DNA from: Gemmatimonadota bacterium
Lineage (GTDB): Bacteria; Gemmatimonadota; Gemmatimonadetes; Longimicrobiales; Gaopeijiaceae
DNA: 64,000 bases
Direction: 5' to 3'
Assembly: GCA_030428885.1 (NCBI GenBank)
Contig: JAUIEJ010000001.1
Span: 62,001 to 126,000, forward strand
Positions within the stretch are counted from its first letter, which is position 1. Each line of letters opens with the position of its first letter. The notes beneath the pieces are model-generated. The model did no database searches and was not told where the DNA came from. It saw only the letters and a list, made by a program, of their open reading frames with translations. A program made the position numbers and the translations under genes. Shown one piece after another: positions 36,529 to 46,273 of the stretch.

Positions 36529-38046
36529 ATGGGCCTTCTCTCCGGCGCCAGCGACGCCAACGCCCTCGCGGCCCTGGCCCGCTGGGGCGCCGAGGTGCCA
36601 CCCGGCTTCACGCCAAGTCCTGGATCCTCCACCGTCGAGACGGCGCCACCACGGCCTACATCGGCTCCTCGAACCTGAGCAATTCCGCCATGCTTGAGGC
36701 ACTCGAGTGGAACGTTCGGTTGGCAGCGCTGGAGTCCCCCAGCCTCCTGGAGAAGATCATCGTGGCCTTCGAGAGCCACTGGGAGAGCTAGGAGTTTCGG
36801 GCCTTCGATCCTGATGACGACGAGCAGATGCAGGTCGTGCGGAAGGCGCTGGACCAAGCCCGGGGCGGGAGCGGTCCCGATCCGATCCTGTCATTCTTCG
36901 ACCTTAGGCCCCACGGCTACCAGCAGACCATGCTCGATACGCTGGCGGCCGAGCGGGAACACGGGCACACGAAGAACCTCGTCGTGGCCCCCCGGGCGTG
37001 GGCAAGACCATGGTCGCGTCGTTCGGCTGCGCCCGCATGGAGTCCCATACCCAACCCGGCACGCCCCCGCGCCCGCTTTTCGTGGCCCATCGGGAACGGC
37101 TGCTGGATCAGAGCCTGTCCACCTTCCGCCACGTGCTGAAGGACTCGGCCTTCGGCGAGAAGCTCGTGGGCGGCGCGCGCCCCCAGAAGGGCGATCACTT
37201 GTTCGCCTCGATCCAGTCGCTGGATGCCGGCGGACGTATCGACGCCCTTGATCCCGAGCACTACGAGGTGGGGCCACCCCCGAGCGCCACGACGGCAAGG
37301 ACGTGCGCCGGTGGTTCGACGGACGCACCGCCTACGAGATGCGGCTCTGGAACGCCCTCGAGCTCGGGCTCCTGGCGCCGTTCCACTACTTCGGGATCCA
37401 CGACGGCCAGGACCTGAGCCACGTGCGCTTCACCGGCGGCCGGTACGATGAAGCCGAGCTGAGCGCGCTCTACACGGGCAACGACGCCCGGGTACGCCTG
37501 GTGCTCCAGGAGATCGCCCGGGTCATGGGCAGCCCCACGGCGATCCGGGCCCTGGGCTTCTGCGTGTCGGTCGAGCACGCCCGCTTCATGGCGCGGCGCT
37601 TCACCGAGGCCGGGGTCGAGAGCGCGGCGGTGACGGGCGACTCGTCGAGGGACGAGCGCGAGGGCGCGATCCGCCGGCTCGAGAAGGGCGAGCTGAAGGT
37701 GCTGTTCACGGTCGACCTCTTCAACGAGGGCGTGGACATTCCCAGCGTCGACACGGTGCTGTTCCTGCGTCCCACCAGTCGGCGACGGTGTTCCTGCAAC
37801 AGCTCGGTCGGGGACTCCGTCTCCACGAGTCCAAGGCGTGCCTGCCGGTGCTCGACTTCATCGGCAACGCCCACGCGAACTTCCGCTTCGACCTGCGCTA
37901 CGTTCCCATTCCTGCGCGTCCGATCTCTCGGCGCGTTCTCGAAGTTGCCTCGCGACAACCTGACGTACGTCCGCTATGGCCGGGAGGACGCCTCCGGGAG
38001 TTGGGAGAGGGGAATTCGCGACCACATGTCCGTCTCCAATTCGTGA
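36529..38046 (+). pseudogene. Decayed PLD-helicase paralogue
   Basis: Fragments in several frames align in order with the intact PLD-helicase at 31049-34177. The PLD motif LHAKSWILHR and SSNLSNSA is followed by an in-frame TAG at 36790-36792 (SHWES*EFRAFD). Walker A is frameshifted (the GVGKTM codons lie in another frame from LVVAP). A deletion removes Walker B and joins DPEHYEV to TPERHDGKD. Later motifs FNEGVDIPSVD and QQLGRGLRLHES lie in different frames. Homology fades after FDLRYVPI near 37905. The gene cannot make a functional helicase. It is a related but distinct copy, not a recent duplicate. Confidence 0.85.
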
Positions 38047-38076
38047 GAGTACTTCTCGAGTCGGAGGATGGAATCG

Positions 38077-38505
38077 ATGTTGACCCAGCGGACACGCGGA
38101 GCCCTGAGGGTTCTCACCCTGATCGCGGCGGTGTTTCTCGGGGGGTGCGACGACCTCTTCTGCGACGATTCGCGCGAGACCCGGCAGGCGTCCGTGAACG
38201 TATTCGATCTGGCCACCAACCGGGTCTTCGCGACGTTCTACTTCGAGCAGGAGGGGAACACGCCCGGTGGCTGTGGCGACCTGGAGGCGGAAACGTCGCT
38301 CACGATCCGGAACGCCTCGGACTCGGCCGTCTCGTTCGCCTATCAGATCGACTACCGGCTCAATAGCGGCGGCTGGACCTACCAGGGGTCTGTGGTCGAC
38401 CTCGCACCCGGCGCCGAGGTTGACGTCGGCGTGGTGACCTCCAGCGTAGTCCGGATCGATCTCGGCAGGTTCACGATCGTCACGGACGCGCCGAGGTACC
38501 GATGA
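38077..38505 (+). CDS. Small lipoprotein of unknown function
   Basis: A 142-residue protein with a lipoprotein signal (LIAAVFLGGC). ATG 38077 is chosen because GGAGG (38063-38067) sits nine bases upstream, whereas ATG 38068 abuts it. The mature part has five Cys and a beta-rich pattern resembling a small immunoglobulin-like domain (LTIRNASDSAVSFAYQIDYR). No family recognised. Its stop overlaps the next start by ATGA. Confidence 0.6.
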   Translation: MLTQRTRGALRVLTLIAAVFLGGCDDLFCDDSRETRQASVNVFDLATNRVFATFYFEQEGNTPGGCGDLEAETSLTIRNASDSAVSFAYQIDYRLNSGGWTYQGSVVDLAPGAEVDVGVVTSSVVRIDLGRFTIVTDAPRYR

Positions 38506-39074
38506 GCGGTAGGCGCGGCCATCGCTTATTGTTGAGCATGGTCGCCCTGTTCGGCTGCGTCTCCGCGACGAGCTGCGCTTCGTTCGAGCCCATTCCATTC
38601 ACCCAGGAACTCATCGACCAACATCGCCTCACCGATACCGACGTGCGCAACCTCCAGTACTTCGTGGATAATCCGATCGTCCTGCGGCGCGAAGTGCGTG
38701 ACGCGAACCGCGAGGTGGTACGGGGGCGGCTGGTGACTCGGGAGGGGAGACTCGTGGACGAGGTGATGGTCGAGCCACTCACGCCTGGAGTTTCTCTCGA
38801 GGCGGAGATCGGGGTTCTCGAGGTCTCGTTCGAGCGACCCACGTTCCTCTATTTCGCTCCCGGACGATCGGGAAGCATGCTCACCGGGCAGTATTGCTTG
38901 GCTACCACCGTGAGCCACGTTTCGCGAGACGAGGTCCGGATTCGATTCGACGGGCAGCTCTACGACGCGAGCGAGGGGTACAGGACGGCGTGCCTTCTCG
39001 TCGACGCTCGGGAACTGAACGAGTTGGAGAGGCGCCGACGGATCCTCAAGGGGGAACGGATCGGGGGCGGGTAG
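38502..39074 (+). CDS. Hypothetical secreted protein or lipoprotein
   Basis: A 190-residue protein with a hydrophobic signal (about residues 8-26) containing two possible lipobox cysteines (LFGC and TSC). The mature part includes LQYFVDNPIVLRREVRDANR and FERPTFLYFAPG, with no recognised domain. It is coupled by ATGA to the lipoprotein gene upstream, suggesting a shared envelope role. Confidence 0.6.
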   Translation: MSGRRGHRLLLSMVALFGCVSATSCASFEPIPFTQELIDQHRLTDTDVRNLQYFVDNPIVLRREVRDANREVVRGRLVTREGRLVDEVMVEPLTPGVSLEAEIGVLEVSFERPTFLYFAPGRSGSMLTGQYCLATTVSHVSRDEVRIRFDGQLYDASEGYRTACLLVDARELNELERRRRILKGERIGGG

Positions 39075-39096
39075 TCGGTGCGCCCCGGCCTTCGAT

Positions 39097-40239
39097 CTAG
39101 TGCAGGGTCAGCCGTACAGTTCCCCACTCGTGATTTCGGCTGAACGGCCCGTCGAACAGCGGAGAGTGTCGGGTGAAGACCGCCCATGTGACGCCGAAAC
39201 GGCCCCAGCGGACGGTGAGGCCGACGGATAGGTCGGCCACACCTCTCCGGAGCGGCGCCGGGGAATCGTCGGCATAGGTGAGATTCACGGGGTCGTCTCC
39301 ATCACCCTGGCCCTGGAGCAACGCGTTGTAGACCCACCCCTGGTATCCAGCGCTCAGCCAGACGTAGGCCTCGTCCGGGAGCAGACTGCAGCCACAACCG
39401 GCGCCTGCGTTCCTGAGCCCGCGGGCCTTCTGCTCAGGTGTCGGCGCGACTTCAGGTGCCGGTCCGGAGGTGAAGAAGGAAGCGGTCGGCCACGGGCTGG
39501 CTACCCAACCAAGTCGAGCGAGGATTCCGGCCCGAGCCATGGTGTAGAATCCCGCCATGGCGTCGACGCTGATCGTCAGATCGCCCGGGCCAGGTGATTG
39601 TCCGAAGTCGATGCTCGAGTCCCCGATGGCCAGCCTCTGGTACTGCGCCCGATAGGCGGCCGTGGGAGCGCCACCGTCGGAGATCTGGTTCGGCCAGCCA
39701 CCGGGATCCACGTCATGGGAGATCTTGCGATGGATCCAGGTCTGGGCCGATTCGGCGATTCGCGTGCCGAGGACGCCCACCGTGAGTTCCGAGAAGAACG
39801 CGTGACGGCCGTCCCAGGAGCCGCGTCTGAACTTCGCGAAGAGGATCGATGCGTACGGGCGATCATCCAGAATGGGCTCTGTCGCGGCGAGAACCCGGCC
39901 CCCGGGCCCCTTCCGCGGCGTGAAGGCTGAGAATCCGAAGTGCCAGCTCTCCGTCCTTCGCACCCCCAGTAGGTCGTGCAGACAGTGGCCGAACGGTCGA
40001 TCGAAGAATGCCAGCAGTTCCTGGCCGAACCCCGAGCCGACGAAGTCGAGCTGCACGCCCATCGTGTAGTCCTTGTCTTCGGCCGGTTCGAAGAACACAT
40101 CCTGATCGACCTGCAACGCCCACGATCTGTGCGGCGCGGTTTCGACCGAGTCCGCCTCGGTCTGTGACGAAGCTCCCGCACCTGTCAGTGCGGCAAACGC
40201 CAGTGCCCCGGGCAGGGCCATCGGCAACGAGATCCTCAC
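39097..40239 (-). CDS. LpxR-like outer-membrane lipid A deacylase (DUF2219)
   Basis: A 380-residue protein with a signal peptide and barrel-type alternating strands to a C-terminal VRLTLH. It opens with VDQDVFFEPAEDKDYTMGVQLDF, the metal- and catalytic-residue start of LpxR/DUF2219 proteins, and has DDRPYASILFAKF, another conserved patch. Characterised LpxR removes the 3'-acyloxyacyl chain of lipid A in the outer membrane. An insert with two adjacent Cys (GAGCGCSLLP) is unusual for a barrel. The gene stands alone between the lipoproteins and the metalloprotease unit. Confidence 0.7.
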   Translation of the reverse strand: MRISLPMALPGALAFAALTGAGASSQTEADSVETAPHRSWALQVDQDVFFEPAEDKDYTMGVQLDFVGSGFGQELLAFFDRPFGHCLHDLLGVRRTESWHFGFSAFTPRKGPGGRVLAATEPILDDRPYASILFAKFRRGSWDGRHAFFSELTVGVLGTRIAESAQTWIHRKISHDVDPGGWPNQISDGGAPTAAYRAQYQRLAIGDSSIDFGQSPGPGDLTISVDAMAGFYTMARAGILARLGWVASPWPTASFFTSGPAPEVAPTPEQKARGLRNAGAGCGCSLLPDEAYVWLSAGYQGWVYNALLQGQGDGDDPVNLTYADDSPAPLRRGVADLSVGLTVRWGRFGVTWAVFTRHSPLFDGPFSRNHEWGTVRLTLH

Positions 40240-40265
40240 TGTCCATCCTCCTTTCCCAACAGGGG

Positions 40266-42338
40266 CTACCTGTCGCCCCCCGGACGTCGGACGATCGCCG
40301 GGGGCTGATCGGTCGGGACTGCTCGAACACTCTGCGTGGGGGCGGGGAGAACCTCATCGACCACGACCGGTCCGGGCTGCACCAGGTCGCCCGACGGATG
40401 GCTCAAGGGACTGCCGTTCCCGGAGAAGATGCGCTCCCGGAATCCCTCGTAGACGCGCCAACCCATGTCGTCGAGGGCCCCGACCGTGATGCCGGAGATC
40501 GGTGCCATGAACAACCCACCGGGTCCGTAGTTGCCCGAGATCATGACTTCATAGGGCAACATCCCCTCGCGCCAATGAGCGCACGCCGTCCCGTTGAGTT
40601 GACGGGACGAGCTATCCACCGGAGGCCACCCCGATCCACCGTACTCCTCTTCATATTCTCTACGCGCGTTGCTCGCACGAAAGAACATGTTCCTGCCACA
40701 ACGGTCGTTTGCCAACTCGATGAACTTGTCCCACCTCGTACTGGAACCGATCCCCATGATGTGCCCGATTTCATGGGTGATCAGGTCGAGAAAGGCGAAC
40801 GCCCCGTAGTCGAGTGCGACGGGATCGATCACGATGTGGCCTACCTGGGGGAGGTTGTTGTCCTTGCCCCACGACCGTCCCCTCACCAGGCATCTCGAGG
40901 CCCTGCCGACGATCGGATCGGGGAGATTGCCCACTCGGAAGCTGATGGCCAGGTAGTAGCTGTCTGGATAGGTCTCCGAAAACCCGTTGCAGTCCCGGAT
41001 TCGCTGGTCCCCCAGGAGGCGGAAGCCGGTCGGGGCCTCGGAGATGATTTCGGCCCAGCGCTCCAGCGCCTCGAAGATGAGCAGCTGCTGTTCCCAGGAG
41101 AACGCATCGTCGATCAAGGGCGTGATCTGGAAGTACTGCGGTCCTGGCTTCCGGACGTACAGATTCACGATCCTCGTCGAGTCGGCGCCGTCAGCACCGA
41201 AGTATCGTACATCGAAACTGAAGCGCCCGGAGAGCTGGGCGGCGCCCGAGATCTTACGACCGGTGGCGTCCAGGTAGACTCCCGGCGGCAGCCGGTTGAA
41301 CATCTCGTCGCGGGTGTCCGGTCTCGCCATTCCCGTCGGCGTGTACGAACTGGTGACTGCTTGGTTGAACGGAAGCTCGTACTCGAAATAGGCCCCCCGG
41401 TCGAACTCCAGGGCCGGGAGGTCCCCCAACCTGGGCCTCATGGGCTCCACGTCGATGCGGCCCGGAGCGGTACCGGCCTGGAGTCCGTCGGTGAATCCAA
41501 TCTCGAATTGCCATTGCCCGGGTTCGGTCGGTGTTCCCTCCACACCATCCTCGCCAAGGGATAGTCCGGGAGGGAGCGCTCCACTCGCCAACGAATACTC
41601 GACGGTATTCCCGCCACCGGCCTTCGTGAACGCCCGTGAGAACGGAAGACCCTCTTCACCGGGAGGGGGCAGGAAGTCGTCCACCACGAGAAGCGGCGGA
41701 GTGCGCAACACGCGCACCGAACTGCTGGTGGCTCCGAGAACGTTGCCCGCCCTGACCAGGATATGGTACTCGCGACCCGGCACGGCGGGGTCGATGCGAT
41801 ACGAACTCGCGCTCGGAGGCAAGCTGTCGATGCGCGTCCAGACGCCATCGGACCCGATCAGGATTTCGAAGAACTGCTGCACCGAGTCCGCCACGGCCCA
41901 GCGCATCTCCACTGCGAACGGCGGTCCCCCGTGAACCGCTTCGAGAGACTCGATGGTGGGCGGGCCCGGCGCGCGCTCCGGGATCACATCGACGAGCGCC
42001 GTGTCGGCCAGCGCGCGGATCGAAACGACGATGCGCCCCTGGCCGTAGGTCAGTGCGTCGACCACGCCGTTGCCGTCGACGCGCGCAATCTCGGGGTCCA
42101 GGGCCCGCCAGTTGGGGCGTTCGTTCACGGGGCCTCCCGTGCCGTCGAGGATCTCCGCGGAGAGCGTGACGGACTGACCTCGAGACACGGTGAAGCCCGA
42201 GGGCGATACGACGATGGACACGGGGTCGGTGAGGTCCGGCTCGACGCCTCCATCACGTTTGTCGCCGCCGCAGGCGGACAGGGCGATCAGGCACGCGATG
42301 ACGGACGCCGGTTGGAATGACGTTCGAAGGGGGATCAT
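40266..42338 (-). CDS. Leishmanolysin-like zinc metalloprotease lipoprotein
   Basis: A 690-residue lipoprotein (lipobox IALSACG). The N-terminal part has a bacterial Ig-like (BIG2) domain (SIVVSPSGFTVSRGQSVTLS), a fibronectin-like segment and a putative-Ig-like segment. The catalytic domain has the HExxH motif HEIGHIMGIGSS (His522, Glu523, His526), and downstream ACAHWREGMLPYEVM supplies the distant third His and the Met of the Met-turn, as in the leishmanolysin (M8) family. It ends with GALDDMGWRVYEG, also typical. Its ATG 42338 overlaps the stop of the Gly-rich lipoprotein gene (ATGA), with AGGGGG upstream. It acts on the cell surface or in the periplasm. Confidence 0.85.
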   Translation of the reverse strand: MIPLRTSFQPASVIACLIALSACGGDKRDGGVEPDLTDPVSIVVSPSGFTVSRGQSVTLSAEILDGTGGPVNERPNWRALDPEIARVDGNGVVDALTYGQGRIVVSIRALADTALVDVIPERAPGPPTIESLEAVHGGPPFAVEMRWAVADSVQQFFEILIGSDGVWTRIDSLPPSASSYRIDPAVPGREYHILVRAGNVLGATSSSVRVLRTPPLLVVDDFLPPPGEEGLPFSRAFTKAGGGNTVEYSLASGALPPGLSLGEDGVEGTPTEPGQWQFEIGFTDGLQAGTAPGRIDVEPMRPRLGDLPALEFDRGAYFEYELPFNQAVTSSYTPTGMARPDTRDEMFNRLPPGVYLDATGRKISGAAQLSGRFSFDVRYFGADGADSTRIVNLYVRKPGPQYFQITPLIDDAFSWEQQLLIFEALERWAEIISEAPTGFRLLGDQRIRDCNGFSETYPDSYYLAISFRVGNLPDPIVGRASRCLVRGRSWGKDNNLPQVGHIVIDPVALDYGAFAFLDLITHEIGHIMGIGSSTRWDKFIELANDRCGRNMFFRASNARREYEEEYGGSGWPPVDSSSRQLNGTACAHWREGMLPYEVMISGNYGPGGLFMAPISGITVGALDDMGWRVYEGFRERIFSGNGSPLSHPSGDLVQPGPVVVDEVLPAPTQSVRAVPTDQPPAIVRRPGGDR

Positions 42339-43195
42339 CCGACCCCCTCGCCCCATTCGATCATGACGTACCCGTCACCGCCGCGGCCCCCAGTGCCTCC
42401 ATCGCTCTGGTTGGCATTGGCGCCACCCCCTCCGCCGCCGGCGCACTGTCCCCCGGGACGGCCGTTGCGATCCGCTTCGCCGTTGCCACCGTTGCCTCCG
42501 GCCTCGCGTCCACCACCGCCCCCGCCACCACCACCGGAGTCTTCGTCGGGCGAGCCGCCGGCGCCGCCGGGAGCGGTGGCCGAGGCCTGTCCCTGGTCGC
42601 CGCTTTCGCTCCCTCCGAAGCTGCCGTTCCCGCCTGCTGTGCGACCGTCACCGCCCGCACCCCCGGCACCGCCGGTCTGGAAGGCGCCACCGGCGCCGGC
42701 GCTCCCGCCCGGAAACAGAGCCCCGGCGACGGAGGACTGGCCCCCGGGTTCTCCCGAGCTGCCCGGTTCCCTGCTTCCGCCGGAAGCGCTACCCCCGTCG
42801 CCGCCGAGCCCGCCGGCACCCACGACGATCTCGATCGAGCCTGCGGCGACCGGGACCATCCGGGTAGTCAGCTCGGCGCCACCCCCACCGCCCCCCGCCC
42901 CGGAGTTGGCATCCGACGTGTCGGCCCCCCCACCTCCACCGCCACCCCCGCCGCAGGCTGTGACGCGGAGCATCGTGATGCCGTTCGGTACGGTGGCAAA
43001 GAACGCCCCGGCCTCTTCGAAGGCCGCCGACTGGTAGGGAATGACGGTCGTCGGGTCTGAATCGTCGCCGCAGCCCACCATGATGAGTGCCGTGAGCAGG
43101 ACGGCCAGAGCGACCAGGCGCCTGGAGGGATCGATCCGGGTAGGGGCTCCGGCGAGTGCGCGGGTGGCGCGCGGTCGTTTGGGTGCAGCCCTCAT
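42335..43195 (-). CDS. Glycine-rich surface lipoprotein
   Basis: A 286-residue protein with a long basic N-terminus, hydrophobic segment and lipobox (LIMVGCGDD). After a short unit AAFEEAGAFFATVPNGITML comes about 200 residues of Gly/Ala/Ser-rich sequence ending RGGDGYVMIEWGEG. The architecture, a strand-rich start, Gly-rich middle and 'GG.G..G.v.i.w' end, matches the Gly-rich domain known from phage tail-fibre tips and adhesins. It probably forms a surface adhesion domain. It is translationally coupled to the downstream metalloprotease, which could process it. Confidence 0.65.
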   Translation of the reverse strand: MRAAPKRPRATRALAGAPTRIDPSRRLVALAVLLTALIMVGCGDDSDPTTVIPYQSAAFEEAGAFFATVPNGITMLRVTACGGGGGGGGGADTSDANSGAGGGGGGAELTTRMVPVAAGSIEIVVGAGGLGGDGGSASGGSREPGSSGEPGGQSSVAGALFPGGSAGAGGAFQTGGAGGAGGDGRTAGGNGSFGGSESGDQGQASATAPGGAGGSPDEDSGGGGGGGGGREAGGNGGNGEADRNGRPGGQCAGGGGGGANANQSDGGTGGRGGDGYVMIEWGEGVG

Positions 43196-43480
43196 CTCAC
43201 TCTCCGCTTTTCGGGGACTCCAACCGAGGTCCTGGACGGGCCTCGGTTCGACGTCGACCTAGACGGACTCGAGGGAGGGGGTTTCCATGAGCGGAAAACT
43301 CTCGACCCGCGTCCGTCGATCAGCAGCGAGTGGCGGTGGCACCGTCGGTCGAGGGTGTGCGGTCACAGCGACGGGTGGACTTGTCGCGACGAAGAGACTT
43401 GACGGTCCACACAATGGCCAGAAGGGTGTGGAGTACGTTTCCTGCTGACAGAATCAAATCCCCATGACGGAGGACGGGCG

Positions 43481-44416
43481 GTGTCGTTGATATCCCTACA
43501 AGGTCTTTGCTACTTCCAGGTCGCTTCGAACCGTGTCGTCGTCCACCTGCCGGTGGGTGGATGCGATGCGAACCACCAGGATGGCACGCCGGCCGCCCCG
43601 CACTATGCCGGGATCTTCATTGACCACAGGCTCGTCGTAGATCAGTCGGGCTTCGGTTCTTGCGAGTTCACGTCTCCGAAGGGCGAGACATTCGAAGGGT
43701 TGTATTTCCCTCTCTCGAGTTGGGGGAGCAACAGACCCCTGCTGGTGCAGGTCAGTGAGCAGGGACGATCGGCGCCCAAGACGTCGGATCTGAAGAAGAA
43801 ATTGCCGTCCTTCTCCCAATTCGTGCCGGGTAACAAGCCCCTGCGCCCAATACCGGGAAAAGCCGCGGCCCGAGTCGTGATCAAGGGAGGAAGCTTCAAC
43901 TTCGAGCCCAGCAAGAAGTACTCCTGGGAGATCGGCGAACTGGGCACGTCGAATACCAAGAAGAGCCTCGGCAGGGTGTCGTGGAAGGTGGATTGGCATA
44001 CGGGTGCCCCCGCCGGAACTCTGGTTCGAATCTCGGTCCACAACGACTTCGACGCAGGGCCGGGTCCTGCCGTGGCGTGGGTCGAGTACATGGCGGGTTC
44101 CAAGGATCCGAAGAAGCTGATCATCGGCAACCTCGACTTCGCCAACCCGGCTCAGTGGCCGAGCCGAGAGAACATGACCGCGGCGTCCTGTCAGGGTCCG
44201 GATGGAATGCCGTCGGGTGGTACGTCCTGCTACGACAACGACTTCAAGTGGTTCTACCGCCTCTTCGACGAACAGGACCTGCTTCAGAGGTTCGCAAACT
44301 CGGGGCTGAAGTACCTACCGGTGCCGCAGCTGAAGTCGTCGTCGCGGAAGAAGGGAGCGACTCCGTCCGTTCCCATCGGCTTCGACACCCCCACCTGCTT
44401 CCCCGGGACCGACTGA
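43481..44416 (+). CDS. Hypothetical protein, large unrecognised domain
   Basis: A 311-residue protein with no signal peptide. It starts MSLISLQGLCYFQVASNRVV and contains KKYSWEIGELGTSNTKKSLG, WVEYMAGSKDPKKL and a Cys pair near ASCQGPDGM and TSCYDNDFKWFYRLFDE. The GC content is lower than neighbours. No family was recognised. The 285-bp region upstream has no gene. It precedes the sigma/CHAT unit by 139 bases but has no obvious link to it. Confidence 0.5.
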   Translation: MSLISLQGLCYFQVASNRVVVHLPVGGCDANHQDGTPAAPHYAGIFIDHRLVVDQSGFGSCEFTSPKGETFEGLYFPLSSWGSNRPLLVQVSEQGRSAPKTSDLKKKLPSFSQFVPGNKPLRPIPGKAAARVVIKGGSFNFEPSKKYSWEIGELGTSNTKKSLGRVSWKVDWHTGAPAGTLVRISVHNDFDAGPGPAVAWVEYMAGSKDPKKLIIGNLDFANPAQWPSRENMTAASCQGPDGMPSGGTSCYDNDFKWFYRLFDEQDLLQRFANSGLKYLPVPQLKSSSRKKGATPSVPIGFDTPTCFPGTD

Positions 44417-44555
44417 TCAGGCCCCCCCGCCGCGCGGGTCCCGCGCTCCCGAGTTGACGCCCGATGCGCGAGGCCGAACGTTGCCCTCGACCTGAGACGC
44501 ATCGGACCGGCCGTCCGATGCCTGGGCGGCCCCCCAGCTCGGAGCGTGGGACCCG

Positions 44556-45365
44556 GTGGTTCCCGAGCCCTCCCCAGATGGCGACCTCTCGCCTCCGGAC
44601 GACGATCCGGAGGCCGTGTTCCTCGCGCACCTCGACACCGTCGATCGGATCGTGGGGGCGCTGGCGGCGCGCTATGCCATGTCGCCCGACGAGCACGACG
44701 ATTTCAAGGGGTGGGTTCGCATGAAGCTCGTCGAAGACGGCTACGCGGTGATCCGGAAGCACGAGGGGCGCTCCTCCATGAGCACCTACCTCTCCGTGGT
44801 CATCGCCAACCTGCTCCGCGACCGCCGCATCCAGAAGTGGGGTAAGTGGCGGCCCTCTGCGGCGGCGCGGCGGGCCGGGCCCCTGGGCGTCCAGCTCGAG
44901 CGACTCCTGAGGCGCGACGGCGTCGCCTTCGATGTGGCCGTCCGCATTCTCGGCAGTCGCAACGGAGAGGAGCTCGACCAGCGCGCCCTGGCCCGCCTCG
45001 CCGCGACGTTCCCGGAGCGGACGCGGCCGCGCGTCGATGCCAACCCCGACGCCGTGCTGCGGGCGGTGGGCACGCAGAGCGCCGAGGAACGGGTTGTGGC
45101 CGACGAGCAGTCCCAGCATGAATCCGCCTTGCTGGCGGCCCTGGACGGATCCCTCGACACCCTCGACGACGAGGACCGGGTGATCCTCAAGCTCCGGTTC
45201 TGGGAGGGGCTCACCGTGGCCGACATCAGCCGCGCCCTCCACCTCGAGCAGCGACCCCTCTACCGGCGGGTCAATGGGCTCCTCGCCCGACTCCGCACCA
45301 CCCTCGAGGGGGCCGGGGTCACGGGGTCCGACGTGGGGGAGATGCTCGGAGAGGAGGCGCGATGA
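44556..45365 (+). CDS. Sigma-70 family RNA polymerase sigma factor
   Basis: A 269-residue sigma factor larger than a standard ECF protein. Region 2-like sequence is DEHDDFKGWVRMKLVEDGYA and STYLSVVIANLLRDRRIQKWG. Region 4 near the C-terminus is LDDEDRVILKLRFWEGLTVA, with ISRALHLEQRPLYRRVNGLL as the helix-turn-helix. An inserted region between them (about residues 100-180) is unusual. The start is GTG 44556. The stop overlaps the next ATG (ATGA), whose product is a single-pass membrane protein, and then the CHAT protease gene. This looks like an envelope-signalled regulon whose output includes the protease. Confidence 0.75.
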   Translation: MVPEPSPDGDLSPPDDDPEAVFLAHLDTVDRIVGALAARYAMSPDEHDDFKGWVRMKLVEDGYAVIRKHEGRSSMSTYLSVVIANLLRDRRIQKWGKWRPSAAARRAGPLGVQLERLLRRDGVAFDVAVRILGSRNGEELDQRALARLAATFPERTRPRVDANPDAVLRAVGTQSAEERVVADEQSQHESALLAALDGSLDTLDDEDRVILKLRFWEGLTVADISRALHLEQRPLYRRVNGLLARLRTTLEGAGVTGSDVGEMLGEEAR

Positions 45366-46273
45366 GACTCGATGCCGAGACCCTGGCCGCCCTCATGGAG
45401 GGCCGTCTGTCGGACGACGAACGGGCCCGTGCCCTGGCGATCCTGAGGGACTCCGATGCCGACCTGGAGGTGCTCGGAGACGCCGCCGCCGTCCTGGAGG
45501 CCCTCGAGGGGGCCGTGCCCGCACGCGAGGGCGAGCCGAAGCCCGGAACCCCGAGCCGGAGCACGGCTCCCGGCCGGTCGTGGACCCGCTGGCTGCCTCT
45601 GGCGGCCGTCCTGGCCGGGCTGTCGGTGATTCCGTTTCTCGGAGGCCCCGACGGCCCGGACCTCGCCGACCTTCGTCGGGCTCTCGGGGCGGTCGGTCCC
45701 CTGGCGTCACCCCTGGACCTTCCTCCGGCCGCAGGGGGCGACGCCGTGCGGAGCGGAGGGGCCGATCCCCTTCTCGACTCGCTGTCGGCCTCGGCCCGCT
45801 CGTTCAGGAGGGGGGCCGCGTTCGCCCGACTTTCGGTCGTCGCTCCCGACGCGCGGCGGTCGAGCGCCGACGCCGCGACCCTCGGCACCCTGCTGGCGTC
45901 CAGCGCCGGCAGCGCGGCCCGCCCCGCCGTGGATGCGTGGTACGGGGACGAGGTCGAGGACGAGGCGTCCTGGACCACCGCGGCCGAAGCGGTGGCGACC
46001 GTGGAGGGAGTCCCGGCCGCATTCCGTATGGGACTCCTCATCGAGTCCGCGTCGCTGCTCCTGGCCCAGGGATCTCCATCCGGCGCCGCCGACCTTCTGC
46101 GGACGGATCTGGAGCCTGCCTTCGCGTCGCTCGACGCCTCGGTGCGCGCAAACCTCGGCGACGCCTTCGCCCGGCTCGGCGATGCCCTGGATGGCGGCGA
46201 CCTTCCGGCGGCTCTGGACGAATTCGCCCGACGGATGGCGACACTGCGGGACGGCGGCGCCCCGGGCCCGTGA
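45362..46273 (+). CDS. Single-pass membrane protein, probable anti-sigma factor
   Basis: A 303-residue protein. The N-terminus (LDAETLAALMEGRLSDDERA) resembles the zinc-finger-like anti-sigma domain start but lacks the Cys/His ligands. One hydrophobic helix (about residues 77-95) is followed by a long Ala-rich periplasmic part with TPR-like helices. The ATGA overlap with the sigma gene upstream and the GTGA overlap with the CHAT gene downstream support an anti-sigma or signal-relay role. Confidence 0.55.
   Translation: MRLDAETLAALMEGRLSDDERARALAILRDSDADLEVLGDAAAVLEALEGAVPAREGEPKPGTPSRSTAPGRSWTRWLPLAAVLAGLSVIPFLGGPDGPDLADLRRALGAVGPLASPLDLPPAAGGDAVRSGGADPLLDSLSASARSFRRGAAFARLSVVAPDARRSSADAATLGTLLASSAGSAARPAVDAWYGDEVEDEASWTTAAEAVATVEGVPAAFRMGLLIESASLLLAQGSPSGAADLLRTDLEPAFASLDASVRANLGDAFARLGDALDGGDLPAALDEFARRMATLRDGGAPGP

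Noticed and set aside
37303-38046. Open frame with helicase motifs that could be called a gene on its own
   Set aside because: It lacks Walker A/B, starts inside the decayed copy and changes frame before motif VI, so it is part of a pseudogene.
42363-43037. Pro-rich open frame antisense to the Gly-rich lipoprotein
   Set aside because: Proline runs are simply the reverse complement of glycine codons.
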